Shown here piece by piece: positions 27,701 through 36,391 of a stretch of DNA of 36,391 nt. The DNA comes from Bolinopsis microptera. Its lineage: Eukaryota; Ctenophora; Tentaculata; Lobata; Bolinopsidae. How positions within the stretch are numbered: position 1 is the first letter of the stretch; each line of letters opens with the position of its first letter. The stretch lies in the NCBI RefSeq assembly GCF_026151205.1, contig NW_026971826.1, forward strand, positions 1-36,391, written 5' to 3'. Under the pieces are notes generated by a model, which searched no databases, was not told the DNA's origin, and saw only the letters and a list, made by a program, of their open reading frames with translations. Both the position numbers and the translations under genes were made by a program.

Positions 27701-30700
27701 GTACCTACCCACCCAGTACCTACCCACCCAGTACCCACCCAGTACCCACCCAGTACCCATCCAGTACCCACCCAGTACCCACCCAGTACCCACCCAGTAC
27801 CCACCCAGTACCCACCCAGTACCTACCCACCCAGTACCCACCCAGTACCCACCCAGTACCCATCCAGTACCCACCCAGTACCCACCCAGTACCCACCCAG
27901 TACCCACCCAGTACCCACCCAGTACCCACCCAGTACCTACCCACCCAGTACCTACCCACCCAGTACCCACCCAGTACCCACCCAGTACCCACCCAGTACC
28001 TACCCACCCAGTACCCACCCACCCAGTACCTACCCACCCAGTACCTACCCAGTACCCACCCAGTACCCACCCAGTACCTACCCACCCAGTACCTACCCAC
28101 CCAGTACCCACCCAGTACCTACCCACCCAGTACCTACCCACCCAGTACCCACCCAGTACCCACCCAGTACCTACCCACCCAGTACCTACCCACCCAGTAC
28201 CCACCCAGTACCTACCCACCCAGAACCTACCCACCCAGTACCCACCCAGTACCCACCCACCCAGTACCTACCCACCCAGTACCCACCCAGTACCCACCCA
28301 GTACCTACCCACCCAGTACCCACCCACCCAGTACCTACCCACCCAGTACCTACCCAGTACCTACCCAGTACCCACCCAGTACCTACCCAGTACCCACCCA
28401 GTACCCACCCAGTACCCACCCAGTACCTACCCACCCAGTACCTACCCACCCAGTACCCACCCAGTACCCACCCAGTACCCACCCAGTACCTACCCAGTAC
28501 CCACCCAGTACCTACCCAGTACCCACCCAGTACCCACCCAGTACCCACCCAGTACCTACCCACCCAGTACCTACCCACCCAGTACCCACCCAGTACCCAC
28601 CCAGTACCCACCCAGTACCTACCCACCCAGTACCTACCCACCCAGTACCCACCCAGTACCCACCCAGTACCCACCCAGTACCTACCCACCCAGTACCCAC
28701 CCAGTACCCACCCAGTACCCACCCAGTACCCACCCAGTACCTACCCACCCAGTACCCACCCAGTACCTACCCAGTACCCACCCAGTACCCACCCAGTACC
28801 CACCCAGTACCTACCCAGTACCCACCCAGTACCCACCCAGTACCTACCCAGTACCTACCCACCCAGTACCCACCCAGTACCCACCCAGTACCTACCCACC
28901 CAGTACCCACCCAGTACCTACCCATTACCCACCCAGTACCTACCCACCCAGTACCCACCCAGTACCTACCCACCCAGTACCCACCCAGTACCTACCCAGT
29001 ACCCACCCAGTACCTACCCACCCAGTACCCACCCAGTACCTACCCACCCAGTACCTACCCACCCAGTACCCACACAGTACCCACCCAGTACCCACCCAGT
29101 ACCTACCCACCCAGTACCCACCCAGTACCCACCCAGTACCCACCCAGTACCTACCCACCCAGTACCCACCCAGTATCTACCCAGTACCCACCCAGTACCC
29201 ACCCAGTACCTACCCAGTACCTACCCACCCAGTACCCACCCAGTACCCACCCAGTACCCACCCAGTACCTACCCACCCAGTACCCACCCAGTACCTACCC
29301 AGTACCCACCCAGTACCCACCCAGTACCTACCCAGTACCTACCCACCCAGTACCCACCCAGTACCCACCCAGTACCCACCCAGTACCCACCCAGTACCTA
29401 CCCAGTACCTACCCACCCAGTACCCACCCAGTACCCACCCAGTACCCACCCAGTACCCACCCAGTACCCACCCAGTACCTACCCACCCAGTACCTACCCA
29501 CCCAGTACCCACCCAGTACCTACCCACCCAGTACCTACCCACCCAGTACCTACCCACCCAGTACCCACCCAGTACCTACCCACCCAGTACCTACCCACCC
29601 AGTACCTACCCAGTACCCACCCAGTACCTACCCACCCAGTACCTACCCACCCAGTACCCACCCAGTACCCACCCAGTACCTACCCACCCATTACCCACCC
29701 AGTACCCACCCAGTTCCTACCCACCCAGTACCTACCCACCCAGTACCTACCCACCCAGTACCCACCCAGTACCCACCCAGTACCTACCCACCCAGTACCT
29801 ACCCACCCAGTACCTACCCAGTACCCACCCAGTACCTACCCACCCAGTACCTACCCACCCAGTACCCACCCAGTACCCACCCAGTACCCACCCAGTACCC
29901 ACCCAGTACCTACCCACCCAGTACCTACCCACCCAGTACCCACCCAGTACCCACCCAGTACCCACCCAGTACCTACCCACCCAGTACCTACCCACCCAGT
30001 ACCCACCCAGTACCCACCCAGTACCTACCCACCCAGTACCCACCCACCCAGTACCCACCCACCCAGTACCCACCCACCCAGTACCTACCCAGTACCTACC
30101 CAGTACCCACCCAGTACCTACCCACCCAGTACCCACCCAGTACCCACCCAGTACCCACCCAGTACCCACCCACCCAGTACCCACCCAGTACCCACCCACC
30201 CAGTACCTACCCAGTACCTACCCAGTACCCACCCAGTACCTACCCACCCAGTACCCACCCAGTACCCACCCAGTACCCACCCAGTACCTACCCAGTACCC
30301 ACCCAGTACCTACCCACCCAGTACCCACCCAGTACCCACCCAGTACCCTCACCCAGTACCTACCCACCCAGTACCTACCCACCCAGTACCCACCCAGTAC
30401 CCTCACCCAGTACCTACCCACCCAGTACCCTCACCCAGTACCTACCCACCCAGTACCTACCCACCCAGTACCCACCCAGTACCCACCCAGTACCCACCCA
30501 GTACCCACCCAGTACCCACCCAGTACCCACCCAGTACCCACCCAGTACCCACCCAGTACCTACCTACCCAGTACCCACCCAGTACCCACCCAGTACCCAC
30601 CCAGTACCCACCCAGTACCCACCCAGTACCCACCCACCCAGTACCTTCCCAGTACCTACCCAGTACCCACCCACCCAGTACCCACCCAGTACCCACCCAG

Positions 30701-30812
30701 TACCCACCCAGTACCTACCCACCCAGTACCCACCCAGTACCCACCCAGTACCCACCCAGTACCCACCCAGTACCCACCCAGTACCTACCCAGTACCCACC
30801 CAGTACCTTCCC
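21767..30812. repeat. ~9-kb minisatellite of 11- and 15-bp units; G-quadruplex/i-motif array
   Basis: Tandem units built from CAGT followed by ACCC or ACCT and ACC(C) blocks. Four types are common: ACCCACCCAGT and ACCTACCCAGT (11 bp), and the same with one extra ACCC (15 bp). Length over mean unit size suggests roughly 700 units. The minus strand reads GGGTGGGTACTGGGTGGG, a canonical G-quadruplex motif with 1, 4 and 1-nt loops, repeated almost without break; the plus strand is the matching C-rich i-motif partner. No unit contains a stop codon in any of six frames. Long Pro/Thr/Tyr frames on the plus strand (up to 1,613 codons at 26015-30856) and Gly/Trp/Val/Tyr frames on the minus strand arise from this and are not genes. 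The unit order is irregular, with rare point variants and internal segmental duplications. Confidence 0.97.
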
Positions 30813-31541
30813 AACTTAATCAGCTGGCCGAAGTGTTGCACACAGACAAGCGCTAAAAAAGCCTTTTTCGTGATATATAGTAAATACGACCCTTTAAGAG
30901 AATGCGACCTTCTTTAGATAAAATCTCTGACCATTATTTTCTCAGGGTGTTTTCGTGAAAGTACTGCATGTTGATGCATGCATACTATATCCCTACTTTC
31001 ACCAGGAGATTGCGCGTTACACACACACAACTAATAATCTAACAGTGAATTGAGGTGAGGGCTGCATTTTACTTCCTCTTTAAACTTTTAAAAGAGTTAT
31101 AATGTTATATACATTCTTAACATTGTTTATACGTACAACATACATTTTACATATTATACTGCTAAGGGTGGGCCATAATTAAGGCAAGATTTGGCTCGAA
31201 CAGAGGGCCACCCTGTCAGCCAGCTTAAATCTCAGCCTGGTTTAGATTTTGGTGAACTTAGTCAACCCATTCTAGGATATGTTTCTGGAGAAAAATTTGT
31301 AGTATTGTAATTAGTTTAAAAGTATCAGTATCCTAGTAAACTGGTTATGAATATCAGTTTTAAACCAATTACAACACTATAAATCAATTACATTTGTGAA
31401 TACGATGTTGTTGCGTTGAAATGTAGAACAATTCCTTATCCTGGTAAGAGCAATAAACGGGAACACTCAAAATTTTGTCCCAGAAACATTATAATAATGC
31501 GACTAATAATTAATGCTCCGATCCGGATATCACATTTTAGG
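30813..31541. other. Non-coding right flank of the array
   Basis: The array stops at a degenerate CAGTACCTTCCC unit near 30812. What follows is unique, AT-rich DNA with no recognised gene, a short CA repeat near 31020-31030, and TGCATGTTGATGCATGCAT near 30967-30985. The end of a long array-derived frame (stop at 30854-30856) is incidental. Confidence 0.5.
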
Positions 31542-31886
31542 CTAGTTCTCTAGAAAGGGATTTGAGAAAACCTCTATAGTATAGAGCATGGACATAAATG
31601 GCAATGTCAAAATATGTAGATCGATGAGTACAGCACCGCACCTCAGAAACATACAGATTTCTATAATGAGCGAAGATAACAACTTAGTTGATTTCTTACA
31701 GTATATCTCAAGTGGAGCCACTCCACCCACTACCCAGACACCAGAAAGGTAGACCCCTCCTGCACATCTTTCATCGAACTCCCCAAATCTATTGACATGT
31801 ATGATGTGACCCACATAAGTAAGCCACTTCTCTTCAGCAAAGTCTTTGTATGCATAAGGCAGGAAATTACTTTTGAACATACACAC
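31542..31886 (-). CDS. Exon-like open frame, weak resemblance to the start of a trypsin-like domain
   Basis: 114 codons without a stop. The middle of the translation reads V-G-H-I-I-H-V-N-R-F-G-E-F-D-E-R-C-A-G-G-V-Y, then L-S-G-V-W-V-V-G-G-V. In trypsin-like proteins the first strands have a C-x-G-x-x-x-S-x-x-W-V-x-x-A-x-C pattern; the catalytic His position is not conserved here. A good minus-strand donor (GTAAGA) begins at 31699. The same DNA on the plus strand offers a competing reading: an ATG at 31666 opening 28 codons, with TTTCTTACAG and AAAG-GTAGAC splice-like signals. Strand and reality are therefore unresolved. This could be a pseudogene exon of a serine-protease homologue or chance. 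Confidence 0.2.
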   Translation of the reverse strand: MCMFKSNFLPYAYKDFAEEKWLTYVGHIIHVNRFGEFDERCAGGVYLSGVWVVGGVAPLEIYCKKSTKLLSSLIIEICMFLRCGAVLIDLHILTLPFMSMLYTIEVFSNPFLEN

Positions 31887-32050
31887 GTTGCCAAGGGGTT
31901 GCTACGCAGTTGCTAGGCAGTTACTGTGGACATCAATACCTCAATAATAATCATTTGACTGTTCTAAACCATTATAACCATGACCCAGGTCAATTTACAG
32001 CAGTTTTGGGTCAAATAGTGGTATTTTATACCTTATTTGGCATGAAAATA

Positions 32051-32770
32051 GGCGTTGCTATGGGTTGCTAGGGGCCTGAATAGTGTGAAAACTAATCTCT
32101 CTGAAGTGTTAGACCTTAGTTGCCATTTTATCTCCCAATACACACACTTTCATAGAGTTTAAAAAGGATATAGAGTATCATTTTCATGGATAAAGGTATA
32201 AAAACTCGGATTTTCACCGAAATCTCAATTTTTCGCAAAAAAGACGCGTTTCCATGGTTACGGGCACCCAATATGCCTTCAGATGAGCTCTAAAGGCTAA
32301 AATCATCCACCCAACCTGGTTTGTTAATAACAATCATCATTCATTAGTAACAATAGAGTGTAAGATATTAAAATGACCTGTATTTACCTCTAAAATGTTT
32401 AAAACGCCCCGTTGCTAGGCGTTGCTAAGGCCCAAAAATACCCTTAAAACATCTAACATCATGTTTTTATACTTATTATAGTTGGTAAACAAGTTACAAT
32501 GTACAATTATAGCCTTTCTGGATAATTTAGGCCATGTTTAAAGTCTTTGTATGGTTAAAAGGGGTAAAACTAAAATGTTGGTTGATTTCGCTTGAATTTT
32601 TTCAAAACGACCCGTTTCCATGGATACGGGCACCATGGGGGTCTCCAGATAATTTTTAGATGGCTGAAATCATCCACCCTACCTGGTTTGTCAATAATAA
32701 TTCACAATCATGGGTAACAGTGAGGTATAAAAGGTAAAAATGAATTAAATAAAGCAAATTTTAGTCAAAA
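32051..32770. repeat. Diverged tandem duplication, period about 358-367 bp
   Basis: Matched landmarks: GTTGCTA-rich block at 32054 and 32411; CGTTTCCATGG followed by an ACGGGCACC block at 32246 and 32613; AAATCATCCACCC at 32300 and 32667; then a shared stretch with CCTGGTTTGT and AATAA. The intervening sequence is strongly diverged. Related GTTGCTA motifs also occur at 31897-31922. No coding potential. GTTGCTA(T/A)GG resembles half of an RFX X-box, but this is not evidence of regulation. The neighbours 31887-32050 and 32771-33050 hold nothing else I recognise. Confidence 0.7.
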
Positions 32771-33050
32771 ATGACCCTCCCGCTAACCGAAAACGGGGCG
32801 GGAAATATAAATTTTGGGCTTTTTTGACCCTAAACCAAGTTGTTTTTTTCATTTTGGAGGTCCCTTGAAAAAAAACAGGGACGTTTTAAAATTTGGAAAA
32901 TTTGCATTTTCGTGCCCACCCCTATCTATACAGGCGGAATTTATTTCTCTTATCTGAGACTGAATTAACTGTATAGTGTATGAAATAGTGTGATAAGAGC
33001 TTTCGGTGTTGAACTGTGCTGGGATTTGTGGAATCTCTTAAAATTAGATA

Positions 33051-34112
33051 CCTTACTCGGGAATATTATAACCGGGATAAAGTGGTGGGTTTTGGAAGAT
33101 TCCGCCATATTTTTCCCGGTCAAAAATTTTACCAGTCATAAAAAAACCCGCCGACTCAGATTATGGGGTTCCAAGGGGGTGGTGATCATCATATTTTACC
33201 TGAAGTCTCATATGTGCTAGAGAAGACTTTTGAAGCAGTGGATGGAGGGCTGTAACTTTATTGGCGGTTGCTACCATAATTTCGTTATAAAAATCACAAT
33301 TTGGTTATAGAAATTAGATTTCAGGGTGGACCGTGATTCTCACTTCTCTTGCCCATGAATCAGTGAATTGTAGAGAAGAAAACAGTTTATATGTTATAGA
33401 AGAAAACGAAAATAATAATAATTTATAATATATATTAATAATAATGTCTCTAAAGATTGATCGCTTCTCGTGTGCAGTGTGTAGACTAAAGAAAGAGGGA
33501 GTTTTTCCCGTTAAAGTAACTTGTGGCCACATCCCGCTAAAAGTGAGTAAACTGTGTCACTATTTCATGGTCCACGGTGGAGATTGATTACTGGAGCAGT
33601 TGAAGATGCAAAGCCAAGACGTTCCCCAATACCAAGCGGTGGGCAGGAAATTAAGCTCCGGCTGACCTTCAGAGCAGTAGCCCCATTAGCGGACAAAATG
33701 AAAGTCTTGTTAAGACAACAATACGACTTCGAATTTGACGGTCAGCAGCTCAGGGGGATATCAATAATGATAATGGCGGGGACATTAGCGATAATGAGAA
33801 TGAGAATACGCTTTAATGAAGATTTGACTTATTATTGCTTAGATTTATTTTCCTTTAAATAGACGTGTCTTTTTTTTTCTATTTCTGAGTAATATCAATA
33901 ACTGTAAATTGAAATAACTTCTTTAACAAGTAACAAAAACAGAAATTTCGGTTGAAAATTTGTTGACCTCTGAAAAAAAAACTTGAAAGGTCGGCCACCG
34001 GTAAATACATGACCGGGATAATTTGGCGGGTTTTGGGAAAGTCCGCCATATTTTTCCCGGTCATTAATTTTCCCAGTCATAAATTAACCCGCTATAATAT
34101 TCCCGAGTAAGG
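33051..34112. mobile_element. TA-flanked DNA transposon with 20-bp terminal inverted repeats
   Basis: The left end CCTTACTCGGGAATATTATA (33051-33070) is perfectly inverted at 34093-34112. TA flanks both ends (33049-33050 and 34113-34114), the target duplication of Tc1/mariner-like elements. Just inside each end is an ~80-bp block in direct orientation (33071-33152 and 34012-34092) containing CCGCCATATTTTTCCCGGTC. It is itself partly self-complementary, since ACCGGGA and TCCCGGT recur. The element is 1,062 bp, too short for a transposase, and none is seen. Its interior instead holds a small gene-like region (33444-33862), so it may be a non-autonomous element that has captured exons. Confidence 0.8.
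33444..33862 (+). CDS. Candidate two-exon gene inside the transposon: RING-like half plus ubiquitin-like segment
   Basis: Exon 1 (33444-33542) starts at ATG and encodes R-F-S-C-A-V-C-R, then V-T-C-G-H-I-P-L-K, the first half of a RING or other C-x2-C...C-x-H zinc fold. It ends at a consensus donor, AAAA|GTGAGT. Exon 2 could begin at 33647 after GGGCAG, in the same phase. It encodes E-I-K-L-R-L-T-F-R, then P-L-A-D-K-M-K-V, and Y-D-F-E-F-D-G-Q-Q-L, which resembles SUMO/Rad60-like ubiquitin folds. The implied intron is 104 bp. After the GGGGG at 33755-33759 a neighbouring frame looks more natural (Asp/Asn-rich, double stop near 33803), so a one-base slip may exist. Without splicing, exon 1 stops at 33585-33587. 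The functional call is tentative. Confidence 0.3.
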
Positions 34113-34114
34113 TA

Positions 34115-35317
34115 AGCTGTGCAGTGTCCCTGGCACTCTTCCAACCCACTGACAAGTGTTACAGGACGCGAACTCCTAATACAATTTCGATAAATTGTAA
34201 ACGCTCTTCACGCGCGTATTTTCTGCGCGCGTAGTGCTTTCATCTGAATTAACTGAACGGTTAAAATTGTATCATTTAAAACACACAGACAAAATTATCA
34301 GTAAATTGACGCCTTTATTATTGCAGCAATCATTAATGATACAAATTGTCCCGACTCTCGTTTCACCTTGCCATGTCTCTGATTTCATTCAGCGCTCTCC
34401 TAACAAATAGGTTATCTGATTCTTCTTCAAAACGAGTTGAGCTTCACAGCTGTTTGATCCTTAATGTATGTCCAAACATTTTCCATGTTTTATATTTAAT
34501 TCCTTCCCCGCTTTTGACTTGGCTTGTATAAAGTATTGTTGCTGAATTTTATCATTGGCCACCTGGCGTTAAGATTTTTCCTGAATTGACACCTTTTCGA
34601 GAGTGGCTTCGATAGGATTCCAACTGTTTGAACTGTATCAAAACATTCAAACACTCAGCTTCTCTCAAGAGAAATCCTCTTACCAGTTTGTCCGATTTTC
34701 TCAAACTTCTCAAAAGTTTAGCCCGCCAGAATCATCATCTTCCTATATCATTCTCAGTACATATTTGATACTAAATTCAATTCTTTATACACAAAACAAG
34801 AATGGGAACTATATAACCTTGCTGAATTAATTCAATTTTTCCCAATCTTGTGCTGTTGAGCATAAAAGAGTCATGGACTAGGGTTAGGGGTTGTTCACAT
34901 ATTACGCAATCACTTTTTGACCAATTTTTACCCCATCCCTCTTCCGTAATCAGTTTTACACATAGCTATTGTGTTAAAATTACACTATCGTAATCATTAT
35001 GAAACTTAAAGCCTACTTATAGGGCACATACTTACGTTTTCGGACCTATGGTGTCAATTTTTAAATGGCAATAAAATTGCTCACGTAGCTCGTTCAGTTG
35101 CTATGGTAATCTTTGTTATTTTAATTTGCTCGATTTTATTATTGTCTGTGCACGGCGCTAAAACGGTCGAGAAGGTCGCCTAGCCATTTTAATGGAAAAG
35201 GAAAATATAGTCTTATAGCGGATATGTGAATATCTTGAAACTCTATCTTCAATTAGCATTGTGCAGATGTCCGTACGCGTCATCCGTGTCAGCTGGCATA
35301 TAAATACGGTTGCATGA
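34115..35317. other. Non-coding region between two DNA transposons
   Basis: AT-rich with a CG-alternating patch near 34211-34231. Open frames at 34346-34531 and 34603-34830 have no recognisable domain. An exon-like segment on the minus strand (34363-34436) is listed separately. GGGTTGTTCACATATTACGC at 34887-34906 resembles ends of known animal DNA transposons, but no partner end was found. Confidence 0.45.
34363..34436 (-). CDS. Exon-like segment, unidentified
   Basis: The minus-strand frame reads S-S-T-R-F-E-E-E-S-D-N-L-F-V-R-R-A-L-N-E-I-R-D-M-A-R, a charged amphipathic helix. It ends at a splice-donor-like AAG|GTGAAA whose TGA would be the stop if unspliced. There is an AG candidate acceptor just upstream, but the upstream stop is very close. 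Only about 24 codons, so chance is a serious alternative. Confidence 0.15.
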
Positions 35318-35325
35318 CATCAGAC

Positions 35326-35498
35326 CAGTGGCGTAACGAAGGGCCCCGCTGACCGGATCCCGCTGTGCGGGGGGGGGGGGGGGGGGGGGGGCGCCGTCTT
35401 AGGGGGGCGCAAAATCGTTGTTTGAATGTGGGACAATTTCGAAAACTTAACTAAAGTACTAGCAAAACTGCGCGCCAACAGGCAACGTTACGCCACTG
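35326..35498. mobile_element. 173-bp hAT-type MITE with 8-bp target-site duplication
   Basis: Terminal inverted repeats CAGTGGCGTAACG (35326-35338) and its complement (35486-35498) are perfect over 13 bp. The flanks carry a perfect 8-bp duplication, CATCAGAC (35318-35325 and 35499-35506). An 8-bp target site and CAGTG-type ends indicate the hAT superfamily. The interior has no ORF and contains 23 consecutive G (35369-35391). It depends on a transposase supplied elsewhere. Identical duplications imply a fairly recent insertion. Confidence 0.92.
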
Positions 35499-35506
35499 CA
35501 TCAGAC

Positions 35507-36391
35507 ACCGTCATCAATCATAGATTCGATCGGGAAATTTAGCGGTCGCCCACATAAACATATAATACTGAGAGTGAATTTTTTCAAATATTCCCTCCTA
35601 TGCTAATCACTTTATTATGAAACTATTATAGCTTAACCCACAATCCTCTGAATTTAAACAACAGTTCCAGACGGAAACCTACTATCTCTGGGTTAGCGGC
35701 TCACTCTCCTATGTTACAGTGACGTGAAACTGAACAACTGGACTATAACTACTTAACTGAGTGGAAGCAAAACTTTCATGCCATACTTTACTACCTACAT
35801 TATGTAAATCTATTATCTGTTTAACGGGGGAAATGCCATCTTAATTAAGTAATTAAGTAATGTTACCAATTAAAAAGAACATCGTCGTTAACCCTACACT
35901 TGTGTATATTTTATAATTGGATAGTTATGAATATTTGTTCCAATTGTTTACAGCTGATCAAATCACCCTTAATCAGATTTATCAGCAGTGAACCATGCAC
36001 CGGTGAACATTTTTCTCAAAAGAAAGTAATCCTGCCCCAACTTGGGTGTTGAGAAAATATCTGATCCCGGTTATAATCTGAAAATGAAAATGTATGCCCA
36101 TCCTATGGCGGCATATATAATAAATCAATTTGAACTATTTGGTTCAATTAATTGAAATAGAATATGATGATTATGAGGGACAGACCCGTTTAAACGATTC
36201 TGCCGCTAAATTCGACCTAATTAGTTCTCTCTATTATCTTTTTATTTAAGAACCCATGGGCGGGGGAACCTATATTTTTTTTTCGTTTATAAACGTTTTT
36301 TAGCCCATAAAGATAAGTAGTACGTGCAGGACGTGGAAAATAGCCCTTTTCCATAGTCTTTTAAATTTAAAAATTCAATTTTTAAAAATAT
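35507..36391. other. Gene-poor right flank
   Basis: No supported gene or repeat family. There is a short palindrome, CGTTTATAAACG, near 36283-36294, and AT-rich sequence to the end. Confidence 0.5.

Noticed and set aside
27488-28234. Minus-strand Gly/Trp/Val/Tyr repeat frames, up to 248 codons
   Set aside because: Antisense translation of the same array; several frames overlap over the same DNA.
21767-30812. Telomere or interstitial telomeric repeat
   Set aside because: The C-rich units look superficially telomeric, but the sequence is ACCCACCCAGT-like, not CCCTAA, and single-copy DNA with a gene lies on both sides.
21720-30845. Short similarity between the two flanks of the array (TTGCTCACAGA and TTGCACACAGA) as a target-site duplication
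   Set aside because: The match is short and imperfect, and neither copy lies exactly at the array boundary.
26015-30856. Open frame of 1,613 codons, Pro/Thr/Ser/Tyr-rich
   Set aside because: It is a by-product of an 11/15-bp repeat with no stops in any frame. It overlaps another frame of 1,224 codons and many antisense frames, and begins and ends with the array.
32054-32430. RFX X-box regulatory sites (GTTGCTATGG-like)
   Set aside because: Only half-sites are seen, inside a duplicated repeat with no adjacent gene start.
34887-34950. DNA-transposon end resembling GGGTTGTTCACATATTACGC
   Set aside because: It resembles known MITE termini from memory, but no inverted partner or target duplication was found nearby, so it is not called as an element.

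Overview
The window looks like animal nuclear DNA, most likely from a marine invertebrate such as a sponge or cnidarian. The basis is a mitochondrial carrier of the animal SLC25A32 type, metazoan-style LINE and Ty3/Gypsy elements, splice-site-like signals, and long stretches without genes. The host group is an inference; there is no rRNA, tRNA or organellar gene to place it. No CRISPR array, bacterial operon or replication origin is visible.

Layout. 1-1,600: two diverged C-terminal tails of the same retroelement protein family, joined head to head. 1,764-5,280: gene-poor DNA with a SINE-like repeat and shredded retroelement pieces on the minus strand. 5,282-9,520: a CR1-type LINE on the plus strand. 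Its first ORF joins an AlkB-type 2-oxoglutarate/Fe(II) dioxygenase to an SGNH hydrolase. Its second ORF carries a PHD finger and an AP-type endonuclease. The reverse transcriptase follows after an internal deletion. 10,065-14,420: a hairpin-rich minisatellite of about 3.1 kb, then eight copies of a ~125-bp satellite flanked by an inverted repeat. 15,068-19,397: a Ty3/Gypsy retrotransposon on the minus strand, with one frameshift in integrase and a damaged 5' end.

20,162-21,085: the one confident host gene, an uninterrupted SLC25A32-like mitochondrial folate/FAD carrier. 21,767-30,812: about 9 kb of an 11/15-bp minisatellite whose minus strand is an almost continuous run of G-quadruplex motifs. 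It has no stop codons over long distances in any frame, so it produces very large spurious ORFs. 30,813-36,391: mostly non-coding, with a ~360-bp tandem duplication, a 1,062-bp TA-flanked inverted-repeat transposon that may carry a small two-exon gene (RING-like plus ubiquitin-like), a few exon-like scraps, and a 173-bp hAT-type MITE with perfect 8-bp target-site duplications.

The genes do not form a pathway; this is a repeat-dominated chromosomal segment around one housekeeping carrier. The best candidate for an under-described system is the AlkB-SGNH-PHD-endonuclease-RT domain set of the LINE. It suggests an element that carries its own nucleic-acid demethylase. Next in interest are the G-quadruplex array and the gene-carrying inverted-repeat element.
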